Notes under the pieces: generated by a model
Seen by the model: only the letters and a program-made list of their open reading frames with translations
Told to the model about the DNA's origin: nothing
Databases searched by the model: none
Translations under genes and position numbers: made by a program
Shown: one piece after another, positions 17,805 to 26,672 of the stretch
Position numbering within the stretch: position 1 is the stretch's first letter
How the letters are laid out: every line of letters starts with the position of its first letter
Source: Clostridium arbusti SL206
GTDB lineage: Bacteria; Bacillota; Clostridia; Clostridiales; Clostridiaceae
Direction: 5' to 3'
Assembly (NCBI RefSeq): GCF_000246895.1
Contig: NZ_BAEV01000003.1
Location: 1 to 64,000, forward strand
DNA length: 64,000 bases

Positions 17805-19454
17805 TTAATTATTTAAAAATTTATATACTGTTAATAAAATTAATTTTGGAAGCGTATCAAAAGAGTAGGGTTTATATACTCTCTCTGTCCACTTATGTGC
17901 ATCTTTACCGTAGCATCCATAATTAATTGCTGGAATATTCAAACTATTTATCCCGTGAATAGGTATATTATATAAATGTGACCAATCCGGAAAATTATCT
18001 ATTAAACGTTGTATAGAATTATAATCATCATCAATTTTTATATAACTGCTATCTGATAAACTAGGAAAAAATCGAAGCATTTTAAATTTCTCATTGCTTT
18101 CTTTCTCAATATCTTTCATGCATTCCTTAACTTTTTCTATAACACTATTTTCAGATTCACTTTCACTTTTTAAAGTATTATGTGGGCAATAAGGTGGTGC
18201 AAAAAATAAAACAACCGCAGGCTTTTTATCCCCTTTGATTTTCCAAAGTTTTTCTACTACCTTAAGACAAATTTCTCTTATATCAGTATTTTTATCTGAT
18301 AATGACTTAGTTAAATTACTTATTATATTATCTAATTTATCACCATATTTACCTTTTACTTTTTCATACAACTCTGAATAGGTAATCACATTAACCTTCC
18401 AATTAAAAGCCTTATATTGTTGAGTTGACAATATACAAAACCTTTCATAGCTTTTATTAACATTAGAAATTACATTATTAAAAGATTTTTCTGCTATACT
18501 CTTTAAGGTATCTGTAATTTCATTAATAGAAGCATTATGAACAAAATAGTTAAAGTAAAGGAAAGATGCAAAAGGTGTTTGTACATTGTAACTTTCCTTT
18601 AAATCCTCATATTTTAGAATTGTTGGTGGAAGAGTATATTCTCCTTTATACCCATCACATAAATTTGTATTTAAATCTATATTTTTTATTATCTCTGCTG
18701 CTATCAAATTAGGATTTAACCCCTCAAAACATTGTCCAACATGAGTTTCTTGACCTACAATATAAAAACAAGAAAGAATCTTACCTACCACACCAGTATA
18801 AATGTACTTTGTGTTATCTCCCGAATATAATGGACAAATATAGTCATTATTTATTGCTAAAATATATTTTAGATTGTATTTATCTTTTAAATAGCTTAAA
18901 GTATCCAAGGCTTCTATTATACCTGTATGTTGATTTTCCTCTACAGGGTTTGACATAAACAAAATATTTCCACTAAAATCTTTTAAGTTTTTGGATAACT
19001 CTTTAAGTACTGCTAAATGAACAGCAACTCCACTTTTCATATCTGCGGATCCTCTTCCAAACATCCAATCGTCACTATTTAAATCATTCTTTATTTCCTC
19101 ACTTAAATCTAATTCTTTTAACTTTTTCTTAAGAATTTCACTATCAAAAGCATAATCCGATAGATTTCCAAAATCATCTACTCCTACAGTATCCATATGT
19201 CCGTGTAAAATTATAGTTTCACTTGAAGGATTCTTCTCACCTATTAATAATGCAAAAACATTTGCTCTTCCATATGGATCTTTTTTAAGAGGAACCTTAA
19301 AAATATATTGTTTATGTGTCTTAAAATATTCAATATTTTCTATATATTGAACTATCTTATTGCTTATTTTTCTTTCACCTTCAGTACCATTAATACTAGG
19401 TATATTAACTAATTCAAGTGTTAACTTCTCTATATCTCCAAACAAATTATTCAA
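17805..19454 (-). CDS. M20 family peptidase, RocB-like
   Basis: About 549 residues from a TTG at 19454 with AAGGGTGG seven bases upstream; an ATG 13 codons earlier has no site. The start region ELVNIPSINGTEGE resembles Bacillus RocB. Metal-site motifs of M20 peptidases are present: LHGHMDTVGVDD, RGSADMKSG and NPVEENQHTG. RocB is linked to arginine use in Bacillus but its exact reaction is unclear; M20 relatives cut amide bonds of small acylated amino acids or dipeptides. Its neighbour upstream is an arginine-deiminase-fold enzyme, which supports a role with arginine-like compounds. Confidence 0.85.
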   Translation of the reverse strand: MNNLFGDIEKLTLELVNIPSINGTEGERKISNKIVQYIENIEYFKTHKQYIFKVPLKKDPYGRANVFALLIGEKNPSSETIILHGHMDTVGVDDFGNLSDYAFDSEILKKKLKELDLSEEIKNDLNSDDWMFGRGSADMKSGVAVHLAVLKELSKNLKDFSGNILFMSNPVEENQHTGIIEALDTLSYLKDKYNLKYILAINNDYICPLYSGDNTKYIYTGVVGKILSCFYIVGQETHVGQCFEGLNPNLIAAEIIKNIDLNTNLCDGYKGEYTLPPTILKYEDLKESYNVQTPFASFLYFNYFVHNASINEITDTLKSIAEKSFNNVISNVNKSYERFCILSTQQYKAFNWKVNVITYSELYEKVKGKYGDKLDNIISNLTKSLSDKNTDIREICLKVVEKLWKIKGDKKPAVVLFFAPPYCPHNTLKSESESENSVIEKVKECMKDIEKESNEKFKMLRFFPSLSDSSYIKIDDDYNSIQRLIDNFPDWSHLYNIPIHGINSLNIPAINYGCYGKDAHKWTERVYKPYSFDTLPKLILLTVYKFLNN

Positions 19455-19891
19455 ATTAAGACCACCCTTCAAGGGATTTATACTTACATTCATTAATTTA
19501 TAAATATTTTTAATTCATAAATTCTTTACTGTAAAATTATCCTTTTACTTCATCTTATTTATACTAGTTACCTATTGTTAATGTTTATTAAATTATATTT
19601 TTATCCTATGACTCCCTGTTCTAATACTTCCATGCACTCTGTGAAGGTGATTCACACAAAATCAAAGATTTTGCTTCCCTACTTTTCTTTAAGTCCGGAG
19701 TAAAAACGGGTACATCCTTGCTTAACTGTTTTATGAAATAAAAACTAACTAAATATACTACTAAAACCAATAAAAACACTATGAAAATCATATGATTAAT
19801 TGATTTTCATAGTGTTTTTATTTCCCTATATTAAAAAAGTATATTGGATCTTTAAATTCTCAATATAAATATTCTTTCAGATCTCAAAAAT
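19455..19891. other. Gap with one terminator, no gene seen
   Basis: Apart from the hairpin at 19771-19820 I see no gene. Around 19600-19700 the sequence is less AT-rich and carries a few short frames without supporting start sites; its origin is unknown. Confidence 0.4.
19771..19820. terminator. Intrinsic terminator
   Basis: Arms taaaaacactatgaaaatca and tgattttcatagtgttttta are perfectly complementary around ten bases, with A and T runs on both sides. It ends the deiminase-like transcript. Confidence 0.85.
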
Positions 19892-20743
19892 TCATTTACG
19901 CTCTAATGGAAAGGTCATACAATGTGGTCCTCCTCCACTTTTTAGTGTTTCAGTTAAATCTAATTCTATAACTCTAATGCCATAAACCTTCAATTTTTTA
20001 TTTACTTCTTCGTTTGATTTAAGAGATATTACTTTTCCGTTTCCTAAGGCTTGTAAATTGCAATAATGTTTAAAAACTCCTTCCTTTGGAATATCAATTA
20101 GAGAAAATTTCCTTTCCTCTAAGATACGTATAAAACTGTCAGGTAGAGACTGTTTACATACTACAGCTAACTTTTCATCCACAATATTAAAACACATATC
20201 TAAATGGAGATTTTCTTTGTGACATCTTACAGGTATTATATTATATCCAAAACTACTAATCTGTTCTTTTATATCTTGTATAGCCGATTCGTCAGTTCTT
20301 GCGACAACTCCTATAGCTAAAGTATCGTTATCTAAAAACCAAAAATCTCCACCTTCAAAAAAACCTTTTGTAACTTTAGCAACACAAGGAACACCTAATT
20401 CTTCAAGCTTTTTTCTATAGGCTTCTGTTTCTCCCTTTCTAATATCTTCCTTAAAATTTCCTAAAATATATCCTTCCTTTATACAAGCCCCAAAATCTCT
20501 TGCAAAAACCTCATTAGTCAATTTTTTATCAGGCTCCATTAAAACTACTTCCACTCCATTTTCTTCATAAGCTTTTATCAATTCTTTATGTTCTCTAATA
20601 CATTTTTGTATATCTAATTCATTATTTTCTTTAATCCATTTTTCTGCTATAACATTAATTGCTTGGAGTTTCATATAATCGGGAGGACAAAGTAATACTT
20701 TTTTTAATACAGCAGTTGAGTTTTTAACAAAACATTTTTCCAT
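19892..20743 (-). CDS. Arginine deiminase / dimethylarginine hydrolase (DDAH) family protein
   Basis: 283 residues of the guanidino-group modifying superfamily. Motifs: FARDFGACI, the FEGGDFWF segment, HLDMCFNIV with the catalytic His, and GGGPHCMTFP with the nucleophilic Cys near the C-terminus. Family members hydrolyse arginine or methylated arginine to citrulline, or transfer amidino groups. At this short length it is closer to DDAH-type proteins than to ArcA (about 410 residues). The start follows AAAGGGAGATTGAA. Downstream RocB-like peptidase and aminotransferase genes suggest a small arginine-derivative pathway. No ornithine carbamoyltransferase or carbamate kinase is nearby. Confidence 0.85.
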   Translation of the reverse strand: MEKCFVKNSTAVLKKVLLCPPDYMKLQAINVIAEKWIKENNELDIQKCIREHKELIKAYEENGVEVVLMEPDKKLTNEVFARDFGACIKEGYILGNFKEDIRKGETEAYRKKLEELGVPCVAKVTKGFFEGGDFWFLDNDTLAIGVVARTDESAIQDIKEQISSFGYNIIPVRCHKENLHLDMCFNIVDEKLAVVCKQSLPDSFIRILEERKFSLIDIPKEGVFKHYCNLQALGNGKVISLKSNEEVNKKLKVYGIRVIELDLTETLKSGGGPHCMTFPLERK

Positions 20744-20859
20744 TTCAATCTCCCTTTCAATATTAATTGAAATTTATTTTTGATTTTATACTTTTATACA
20801 ATTTTTTATCACATTTATTAAATTACATTTTACATATATTTTGTATACAATTAATTAAC

Positions 20860-21807
20860 TTAATAACCCCTTTGCAAATTCACTTTATTAATTAGGCATT
20901 GCTTCATTGTATATCTTGTCATATTTTCATAAACTAAATCATATATTTTTTCATGGTTTTTTTCCGAAATCCATGCATTATGAGGTGTTATAATAACATT
21001 ATCAAAATTCCACAGAGAATTTTCTTTATCTAAAGGTTCATTTTCAAAAACATCTAGAGCAACCCCTCTAAATTTTTTATTTTTAATATATTGTATAAGA
21101 TCCTTTTCATTAATCACTTCACCTCTACCTACACTAATAAACACAACTCCAGCCCTCATTACTTCAAAACAATGTTTATCAATAATATGATAGGTTTCTT
21201 TAGTACCAGGGAATAGATTTACCACCACATCACATTGTTTTAACATTTCCTTCATTTCACTTTTAGGATAGCATTTATCAAAATGTGTTGTCTTTGTGCC
21301 TCCAGTATTACATCCTAGCAAAGTAACATTAAATCCTTTTAATCTCTTTGCAGCTTCAACAGAAATACCACCAGTACCTAATATTCCAACTATCTTTTTA
21401 TCAAGTTCCAGCAATGATTGATCTTCCTTCCAAAGTTTTTTTCTCATATTTTTATAGAAACTGTAACTATTTTTATATATCTCTAATATTTTTAGAACTA
21501 TCCACTCTGCCACAGGTATACTATAACTATTTTTATTATTAGTTACCAGTATATTATTTTCTTCAATATATTTGTTTGGTAATTGATCAATACCATTACT
21601 TAATAGCTGAATCCATTTTAATTTTTTCATATTAGATATATTTAAAGTTGAAAATGGATTATAAGTAATTAATATCTCTACGTCTTTTAAATCATCTTTA
21701 TAAATTAAATTTTTTTCATCTTTTATCATTATCTTATAACCTAGTGAACTTAACTTATCCATTTTTTCTCTTCCATAATCGTAAGTACATAAAACATCTG
21801 TAATCAT
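20860..21807 (-). CDS. D-isomer-specific 2-hydroxyacid dehydrogenase
   Basis: 315 residues. The Rossmann motif is GILGTGGISVEAAKRL; the substrate Arg lies in SVGRGEVI, the Glu in DVFENEPL and the catalytic His in ITPHNAW, all expected in the family. It reduces a 2-oxo acid to a D-2-hydroxy acid with NAD(P)H or the reverse. With the aminotransferase in the same cluster it could remove the oxo acid made by transamination, which is inference. Start after AAAGGTGATATTTA. Confidence 0.9.
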   Translation of the reverse strand: MITDVLCTYDYGREKMDKLSSLGYKIMIKDEKNLIYKDDLKDVEILITYNPFSTLNISNMKKLKWIQLLSNGIDQLPNKYIEENNILVTNNKNSYSIPVAEWIVLKILEIYKNSYSFYKNMRKKLWKEDQSLLELDKKIVGILGTGGISVEAAKRLKGFNVTLLGCNTGGTKTTHFDKCYPKSEMKEMLKQCDVVVNLFPGTKETYHIIDKHCFEVMRAGVVFISVGRGEVINEKDLIQYIKNKKFRGVALDVFENEPLDKENSLWNFDNVIITPHNAWISEKNHEKIYDLVYENMTRYTMKQCLINKVNLQRGY

Positions 21808-22042
21808 TAAATATCACCTTTCTTTTAATTTTAATAAGAAAAATATGTACTGTTAAATTCACCATCAGTAAGATACACTATTTATCAGATGACTATCCAT
21901 TGTAATACTCCCTGGTTCTAAAGTGAAAGCGAACAAATACAAAATAAATTTTGTTTATTAATACTATATGTTTACTTCACAAATAGGTTATATGTTATTT
22001 TATAAAAATTCATGATAATATTAATTAAATATTTTTGCATAT

Positions 22043-22070
22043 AAAAAAAACTTTCTGAAACCTCAGAAAG
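22043..22070 (-). terminator. Intrinsic terminator of the PHP gene, beyond a MITE
   Basis: On the minus strand the arms ctttctga and tcagaaag are followed by eight T. It lies about 55 bases past MITE copy 2, which separates it from the gene it most likely serves. Confidence 0.8.
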
Positions 22071-22126
22071 CCCTATAAATTTTTAAATATATCTTATTAT
22101 ATTCGTAAGAAATATCATTTAGCCTT

Positions 22127-22286
22127 AGGCATGTTCAAATAAATAACTAGTCAGTATACTAGTCTATTATGAATCATACTACGTTAACAGAACCCTCTGA
22201 TAGCACCACTATCATCAGAACCTGTTTCCTTGTATGATTCATAATATGCGTCGTATCTTTGACTTGTTATTTATTTTCATATGCCT
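22127..22286 (-). repeat. MITE-like element, copy 2, overlapping the end of the PHP gene
   Basis: 160 bp, same family as copy 1 in reverse orientation, with the central hairpin TCTGATAG/CTATCATCAGA. Its AGGCATATGAAAATAAATA end lies at the right. That end encodes the last five residues and stop codon of the PHP-domain gene (overlap 22267-22286). Confidence 0.85.
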
Positions 22287-23109
22287 TATGCCCTAACGTA
22301 ATTAATTTTTCAACTTCACCTTCTGGACATGTAAAAGATCCTATTGGATGTGGTGAATTTGAATAATATCCATGAAAATCCGTTCCTCCAGTCATAATTA
22401 AATTATATCTTTCAGCAATATCCTTTATTTGTTTTTTAACTTCTTCTGAATTCCTAGGATGATTGTATTCTGCACCTTGTACCAATCCTTTTCTAGCTAA
22501 TTCTTCTAATAATTCAATAGAGTCAAATTGCCCAGGATGAGCCATAACTGCAATGCCCCCCACTTCTTTTATCATTTCTAATGCTTCGTATACACTAGGA
22601 TAGGTAATTTGCACGTAATATTTTCCTTTTTTCGAAAGTAATTCTTTATATAGTTTACCAATGACAACATTTGTATATCCCAAATCTGCCACAGCTTGCA
22701 TTATATGAGTCTCGTACATGGACTGGCTTTTACAACTATATCTTTCTATATGTTCCATAGTAATAGGGCATTCACTCATTAGCATCTTTGCCATCTGCCT
22801 TTTAGCATTTTCTCTATTAATTAAAATTTTATTTAAAAATCCCTGAAGCTTAAATATATCCTTAGGAAAATAACAAAGCATATGAACAGAACGATTAGTT
22901 TCATAATTAACTGTAGATATTTCAACACCTGGTATTATAGACATACCTATTTTCTCACCAAATGTATAGGCTGGAAGAACCCCTGCCATGGTGTCATGAT
23001 CTGTAATAGCTATACAATTTAAGCCTACTTTTTTTGAGTAACCTATGATATCTTGTACACTCAAAACTCCATCGGATAAAAAACTATGATTATGCAAATC
23101 TGCTTTCAT
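22267..23109 (-). CDS. PHP-domain phosphoesterase
   Basis: 280 residues. The N-terminal DLHNHSFLSDG, TDHDTMAG, IPGVEIST, VMAHPGQFD and TGGTDFHGYY supply the His/Asp metal ligands of a PHP domain, as in TrpH/YciV-type 3'-5' nucleotide phosphoesterases. It probably hydrolyses phosphate esters such as nucleotide phosphates; the true substrate is unknown. The start follows AGGAGGAAAA. The C-terminus is odd: the last residues (AYENK) and TAA come from the inserted MITE copy 2, so the native tail was lost or replaced. Confidence 0.88.
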   Translation of the reverse strand: MKADLHNHSFLSDGVLSVQDIIGYSKKVGLNCIAITDHDTMAGVLPAYTFGEKIGMSIIPGVEISTVNYETNRSVHMLCYFPKDIFKLQGFLNKILINRENAKRQMAKMLMSECPITMEHIERYSCKSQSMYETHIMQAVADLGYTNVVIGKLYKELLSKKGKYYVQITYPSVYEALEMIKEVGGIAVMAHPGQFDSIELLEELARKGLVQGAEYNHPRNSEEVKKQIKDIAERYNLIMTGGTDFHGYYSNSPHPIGSFTCPEGEVEKLITLGHKAYENK

Positions 23110-23316
23110 TTTTCCTCCTATCTGCGTAATTTAGTACGCATATAAGTTAAATTTCACTTTTATATTAACAACATATCACGAAAATTATTTTTTTTCAAGC
23201 AATGTCTATGAAATTAAATTACTTAAAAATAATACCTAAATTTTCTTTTCAACTAACTATTCTATCTGCAAACTTCTCATGAATCTTCCATGAAATAAAA
23301 TTTTATACAAATTGTG

Positions 23317-23345
23317 TTGACAAAATTATAACTTCATAATATAGT
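23317..23345 (+). promoter_or_regulatory. Sigma-A promoter of the RpiR-family gene
   Basis: TTGACA at 23317-23322 and TATAGT at 23340-23345 are separated by 17 bases, close to the consensus. Transcription would begin near 23352 and run into the RpiR-type regulator. Confidence 0.8.
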
Positions 23346-23370
23346 AAAGGTAGAAGGAAAAGAGTAAATC

Positions 23371-23433
23371 ATGTGTTCTATAAGAAAGCATACTTTATCC
23401 AATATCATTTTCCGAAAGGAATCAAATATATGA
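23371..23433 (+). CDS. Possible 20-codon leader ORF before the RpiR regulator
   Basis: ATG at 23371 follows AGAAGGAAAAG; the frame MCSIRKHTLS... runs 20 codons and its TGA overlaps the regulator ATG as ATGA, a pattern of translational coupling. It carries the regulator's AAAGGA site. The first promoter-based start would place the leader's site at the very 5' end of the RNA, so it may be poorly translated. Coding status is uncertain. Confidence 0.3.
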   Translation: MCSIRKHTLSNIIFRKESNI

Positions 23434-24284
23434 AAAATAGTAAAACAGTATTAGATGTGATTTTCTCTGGATATGATGATTTTTTCGAAGCAGAAAAGAA
23501 AATTGCAAATTATATTATAAATAATAAAGAAGAAGTTATAGAAATGACAATTGCAGAATTAGCGGCAGCAAGCGGCGCTAGTGAAGCAACTATTTCGAGA
23601 TTTTGTAAGAAATGCAATATGAAAGGATTTCATCATCTTAAAATTAGTCTTGCAAAAGAGATTGTGGAATCAAATATGGATGCTATACCAGTATCTAATG
23701 ACATTGATGAAAATAATATTCCTCAATCTTTACAGAATATCCTAGCAAATAAAATAGAGGAACTTAGACAGACAATCTCTATGATAAATGAAGAAAGTTT
23801 TAAAGAAATATTATATTTACTTAATAATGCAAAATCTGTTCAATTTGCCGCAGTTGGTAATACTATTCCAGTTGCCCTAGATGGAACTTATAAGTTTAAT
23901 CAAATTGGAATTAAGGCAATATCTAATACCATTTGGGAAACACAATTGGCATATACTTATAATTTAACAAATGAAGATGTGTTAATTTCAATATCTAACT
24001 CTGGAGCTTCTAAAAGGTTATTAACTGTGATTGAGGCAGCTAATGAAAAAAAAGCCACCACCATTGCAATTACTAATAACGAATGGTCACCAATTGCAAA
24101 AGCTAGTAAATATCATATTACAACAGCAACAAGAGAAAAATTATTCATGGATGAGTATTATTTTTCTAGGGTATCTGCATCTATGGTAATTGAGATTTTA
24201 TATTTATTCTTAACAGTAAAGAAGGAAGATGTATATAAAAACATTAGTAGACATGAACAGTCCATGGCTGATGACAAATTATAG
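23430..24284 (+). CDS. RpiR family transcriptional regulator (HTH plus SIS domain)
   Basis: 284 residues from the ATG at 23430, with AAAGGA nine bases upstream; a GTG 19 codons earlier is open. The N-terminal HTH reads MTIAELAAASGASEATISRF, the RpiR signature. The C-terminal SIS sugar-phosphate isomerase-like domain has AAVGNTIPVALDG and DVLISISNSGASKR, the phosphosugar-binding loop. It senses a phosphorylated sugar or amino sugar and represses or activates nearby catabolic genes. The dehydrogenase downstream, 130 bases away in the same direction, is the likely target. Confidence 0.9.
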   Translation: MKNSKTVLDVIFSGYDDFFEAEKKIANYIINNKEEVIEMTIAELAAASGASEATISRFCKKCNMKGFHHLKISLAKEIVESNMDAIPVSNDIDENNIPQSLQNILANKIEELRQTISMINEESFKEILYLLNNAKSVQFAAVGNTIPVALDGTYKFNQIGIKAISNTIWETQLAYTYNLTNEDVLISISNSGASKRLLTVIEAANEKKATTIAITNNEWSPIAKASKYHITTATREKLFMDEYYFSRVSASMVIEILYLFLTVKKEDVYKNISRHEQSMADDKL

Positions 24285-24414
24285 CAAATCTATTATTTAA
24301 TAATGTATTAATAAAGAATATAGTGGAGATAATACATACTTCATTATTAATAAATCATTAGCAATATGAAAAAGAGAGTTACACTTAAAATAAAATAGAA
24401 AGAGGGAATTTAAA

Positions 24415-25386
24415 ATGAAAAAATATAATTGGGGTATTTTAGGAACTGGTAATATTGGTGGAGAAATGGCAGCCGCATTAAATGAAGTAAATGGCGAAAT
24501 CTATGCAGTATGTGATCTTAATTTAGAAAAAGCACAAGACTTTGCAAATAAATTCCATGTATCAAATGTTTATAATGATGCTGACAAAATGATTGCCAAT
24601 CCAGAAATTGATATTATATATATTGCAACACCACACAACCTTCATTATCAATTTCTATTAAAAGCAGTTAAGAATGGAAAACATGTTTTCTGTGAAAAAG
24701 CAATTACAGTAAATTCAAAACAATTAGATGAGGTAGTTACAATTGCTAAAGAGAAAAACTTAGTTGTAACAGAAGGAATGACAATGTACCACATGCCTTT
24801 ATATAAAAAATTAAAGGAAATTGTTGATTCAGGGGCTATAGGTAAAGTAAAAATGGTTCAGGTTAACTTTGGAAGCTGTAAAGAGTACGATGTGAAAAAT
24901 CGTTTCTTTAGTAAAGATTTAGCTGGTGGAGCACTTCTAGATATAGGTGTTTATGCAACTTCCTTTGCAAGATATTTTATGGAGAGTAAACCAAATGTAA
25001 TTCTTACTACAGCAAAATATTTTGAAACTGGAGTAGATGAACAATCCGGTATTATTATGAAAAATGATCGCGATCAGATGGCAGTTATGGCTTTAACTAT
25101 GAGAGCAAAACAACCAAAACGTGGTGTTGTCGCAGGAGAACTTGGATATATTGAGGTAAGCAATTATCCAAGAGCTGATAAAGCAACAATCACTTACACA
25201 GAAGACGGAAGAACAGAAGAGCTTCAATTAGGAGAAACAGCAAAGGCTCTAAACTATGAAGTAGAAGATATGCAAGAATATATTACAAATAAAACTGGTG
25301 ATGAACAACTTCAATTGTCAGTTGACGTTTCTCACTTATTAAGTGAAGTAAGAAATCAATGGGGATTTGTATATCCTTTTGAATAA
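24415..25386 (+). CDS. Gfo/Idh/MocA family oxidoreductase
   Basis: 323 residues. The N-terminal Rossmann motif is GILGTGNIGGEMAAALNE, followed by the family motif CEKAITVNSKQ with the catalytic-site Lys, and TEGMTMYHMPLYKKL. It oxidises or reduces a sugar, sugar acid or inositol-like compound with NAD(P). The pairing with an RpiR regulator points to sugar metabolism. The exact substrate cannot be inferred. Site GAGGGAATTTAAA before the ATG. Confidence 0.92.
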   Translation: MKKYNWGILGTGNIGGEMAAALNEVNGEIYAVCDLNLEKAQDFANKFHVSNVYNDADKMIANPEIDIIYIATPHNLHYQFLLKAVKNGKHVFCEKAITVNSKQLDEVVTIAKEKNLVVTEGMTMYHMPLYKKLKEIVDSGAIGKVKMVQVNFGSCKEYDVKNRFFSKDLAGGALLDIGVYATSFARYFMESKPNVILTTAKYFETGVDEQSGIIMKNDRDQMAVMALTMRAKQPKRGVVAGELGYIEVSNYPRADKATITYTEDGRTEELQLGETAKALNYEVEDMQEYITNKTGDEQLQLSVDVSHLLSEVRNQWGFVYPFE

Positions 25387-25406
25387 AATAATATTAGTAA
25401 TGATTT

Positions 25407-25453
25407 AGAGAAGGTACATAGATTTGATTTACACAAATCTATGTACCTTCTCT
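25407..25453. terminator. Intrinsic terminator after the oxidoreductase
   Basis: Arms agagaaggtacatagattt and aaatctatgtaccttctct are perfect 19-base complements around nine bases, shortly after the stop codon. Confidence 0.9.
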
Positions 25454-25511
25454 ATTATATATATTTCTTGCATAAATTAAGAAGCAAATGGTATAAAACT
25501 AATGCATTTGC

Positions 25512-26654
25512 TTACTTATTCATTTTCCTATATATTTTATTTTGATCATCATACTTATAAAAATAATTATGGCCATTACGTTCTTGAATTCTTTCACTTT
25601 TACCAAGCACTAAAAATCCGTTATTATCCAAAGAATTATAAAAGTTTTTTAAAACCTTCTCCTTCAAACTGTCATTAAAATAAATAAAAACATTTCTACA
25701 AAGTATTAGATTAAACTCGTTTAATGTTCCACTACTTAGTAAGCTATGCTGAAAAAATAATATATTTTTTTTCAATTCATTCTTAACTTTAATATAGTTC
25801 TTATTAACATCAAAATACTGAATAAAACTTTTTTCTCCTTGAGCATTTCTGTAATTATCTATATCCTTGTCCAATGTAGTAATTGAATATAGACCATTTT
25901 TTGCTTCTTCAATAGCATAGGGATTGATATCCGTAGCATAAATTTGAGTTTTGCCAAGCATATTTGCTTCTTTTAGTATTATAGCTAATGAATATACCTC
26001 TTTACCTATTGAACAACCTGCGCACCAAATTTTAATATGATTATAGGAATTTAAATATGGCAATATTTTATTTTTAATCATATTAAATACTTCATGATTT
26101 CTAAAAAACTCTGTAGTATTTATAGAGAGATCTAAAAATAAATCATAGAAAATTTCTCGATTATTTAGTACTTGTTCTCTAAATACACTAAAATCGTGAA
26201 TTCTCTCTCTGATCATGGCTATGTTTATTCTCCTCATAATACTATCTATTTGATACTCTGTATAATCATAGCCATAAATATTGTTTAAATCTTTTAAAAA
26301 AATATAAATTTCTTCATGACTAGGTTTTTCTTTTTCATAAGATAAATTGTCCTTAAGCTTTCTAAAAGTTAAATCTTCAGTTATATAACTACATTTTATC
26401 CCCAAATATTGCAAATATGAGAACAAGTATCTTTTTAAAACAAAAATATTACATTTTTTATGCTCTTGCAGGATAAAAAGCTTTTCTATAATGCTTCTAT
26501 GGATTATATTAGCTCCTAGAAAAGTCACATTAAAATTTTTATTTTCTGATATACTTAAAAGTTTCGCTAATTCACCTATTTGATTAGAGTCTTCTAATTC
26601 ACCAATTACTGTTATATATATTTCATTCTGTTTGCAAATAGTTTTAATAGTCAA
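25512..26654 (-). CDS. CheR-like protein methyltransferase with N-terminal extension
   Basis: About 380 residues from the TTG at 26654, five bases after TTTGGAGG. The first 110 residues form an extra domain that looks like a STAS-type fold (ITVIGELEDSNQIGELAKLL). The rest is CheR: RRINIAMIRERI helical part, SAM-binding WCAGCSIGKEVYSLAI (usual form CSTGEEPYSIA), ATDINPYAIEEAKNGLY, and LILCRNVFIYF. CheR proteins methylate glutamates on chemoreceptors. No CheB, CheA or MCP gene is adjacent; instead it follows directly a hybrid kinase with receptor-like domains, which could be its target. Confidence 0.82.
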   Translation of the reverse strand: MTIKTICKQNEIYITVIGELEDSNQIGELAKLLSISENKNFNVTFLGANIIHRSIIEKLFILQEHKKCNIFVLKRYLFSYLQYLGIKCSYITEDLTFRKLKDNLSYEKEKPSHEEIYIFLKDLNNIYGYDYTEYQIDSIMRRINIAMIRERIHDFSVFREQVLNNREIFYDLFLDLSINTTEFFRNHEVFNMIKNKILPYLNSYNHIKIWCAGCSIGKEVYSLAIILKEANMLGKTQIYATDINPYAIEEAKNGLYSITTLDKDIDNYRNAQGEKSFIQYFDVNKNYIKVKNELKKNILFFQHSLLSSGTLNEFNLILCRNVFIYFNDSLKEKVLKNFYNSLDNNGFLVLGKSERIQERNGHNYFYKYDDQNKIYRKMNK

Positions 26655-26672
26655 ATTATCCTCCAAAATTAA

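Noticed and set aside
19600-19700. Less AT-rich patch with weak resemblance to sequence around 21900
   Set aside because: Only a few short stretches agree by eye, and no gene, repeat boundary or structure is clear enough to claim an element.
22127-22286. MITE copy 2 as part of the normal PHP gene
   Set aside because: The element occurs four more times in unrelated places, so the overlap is explained by insertion, not by a native C-terminus.
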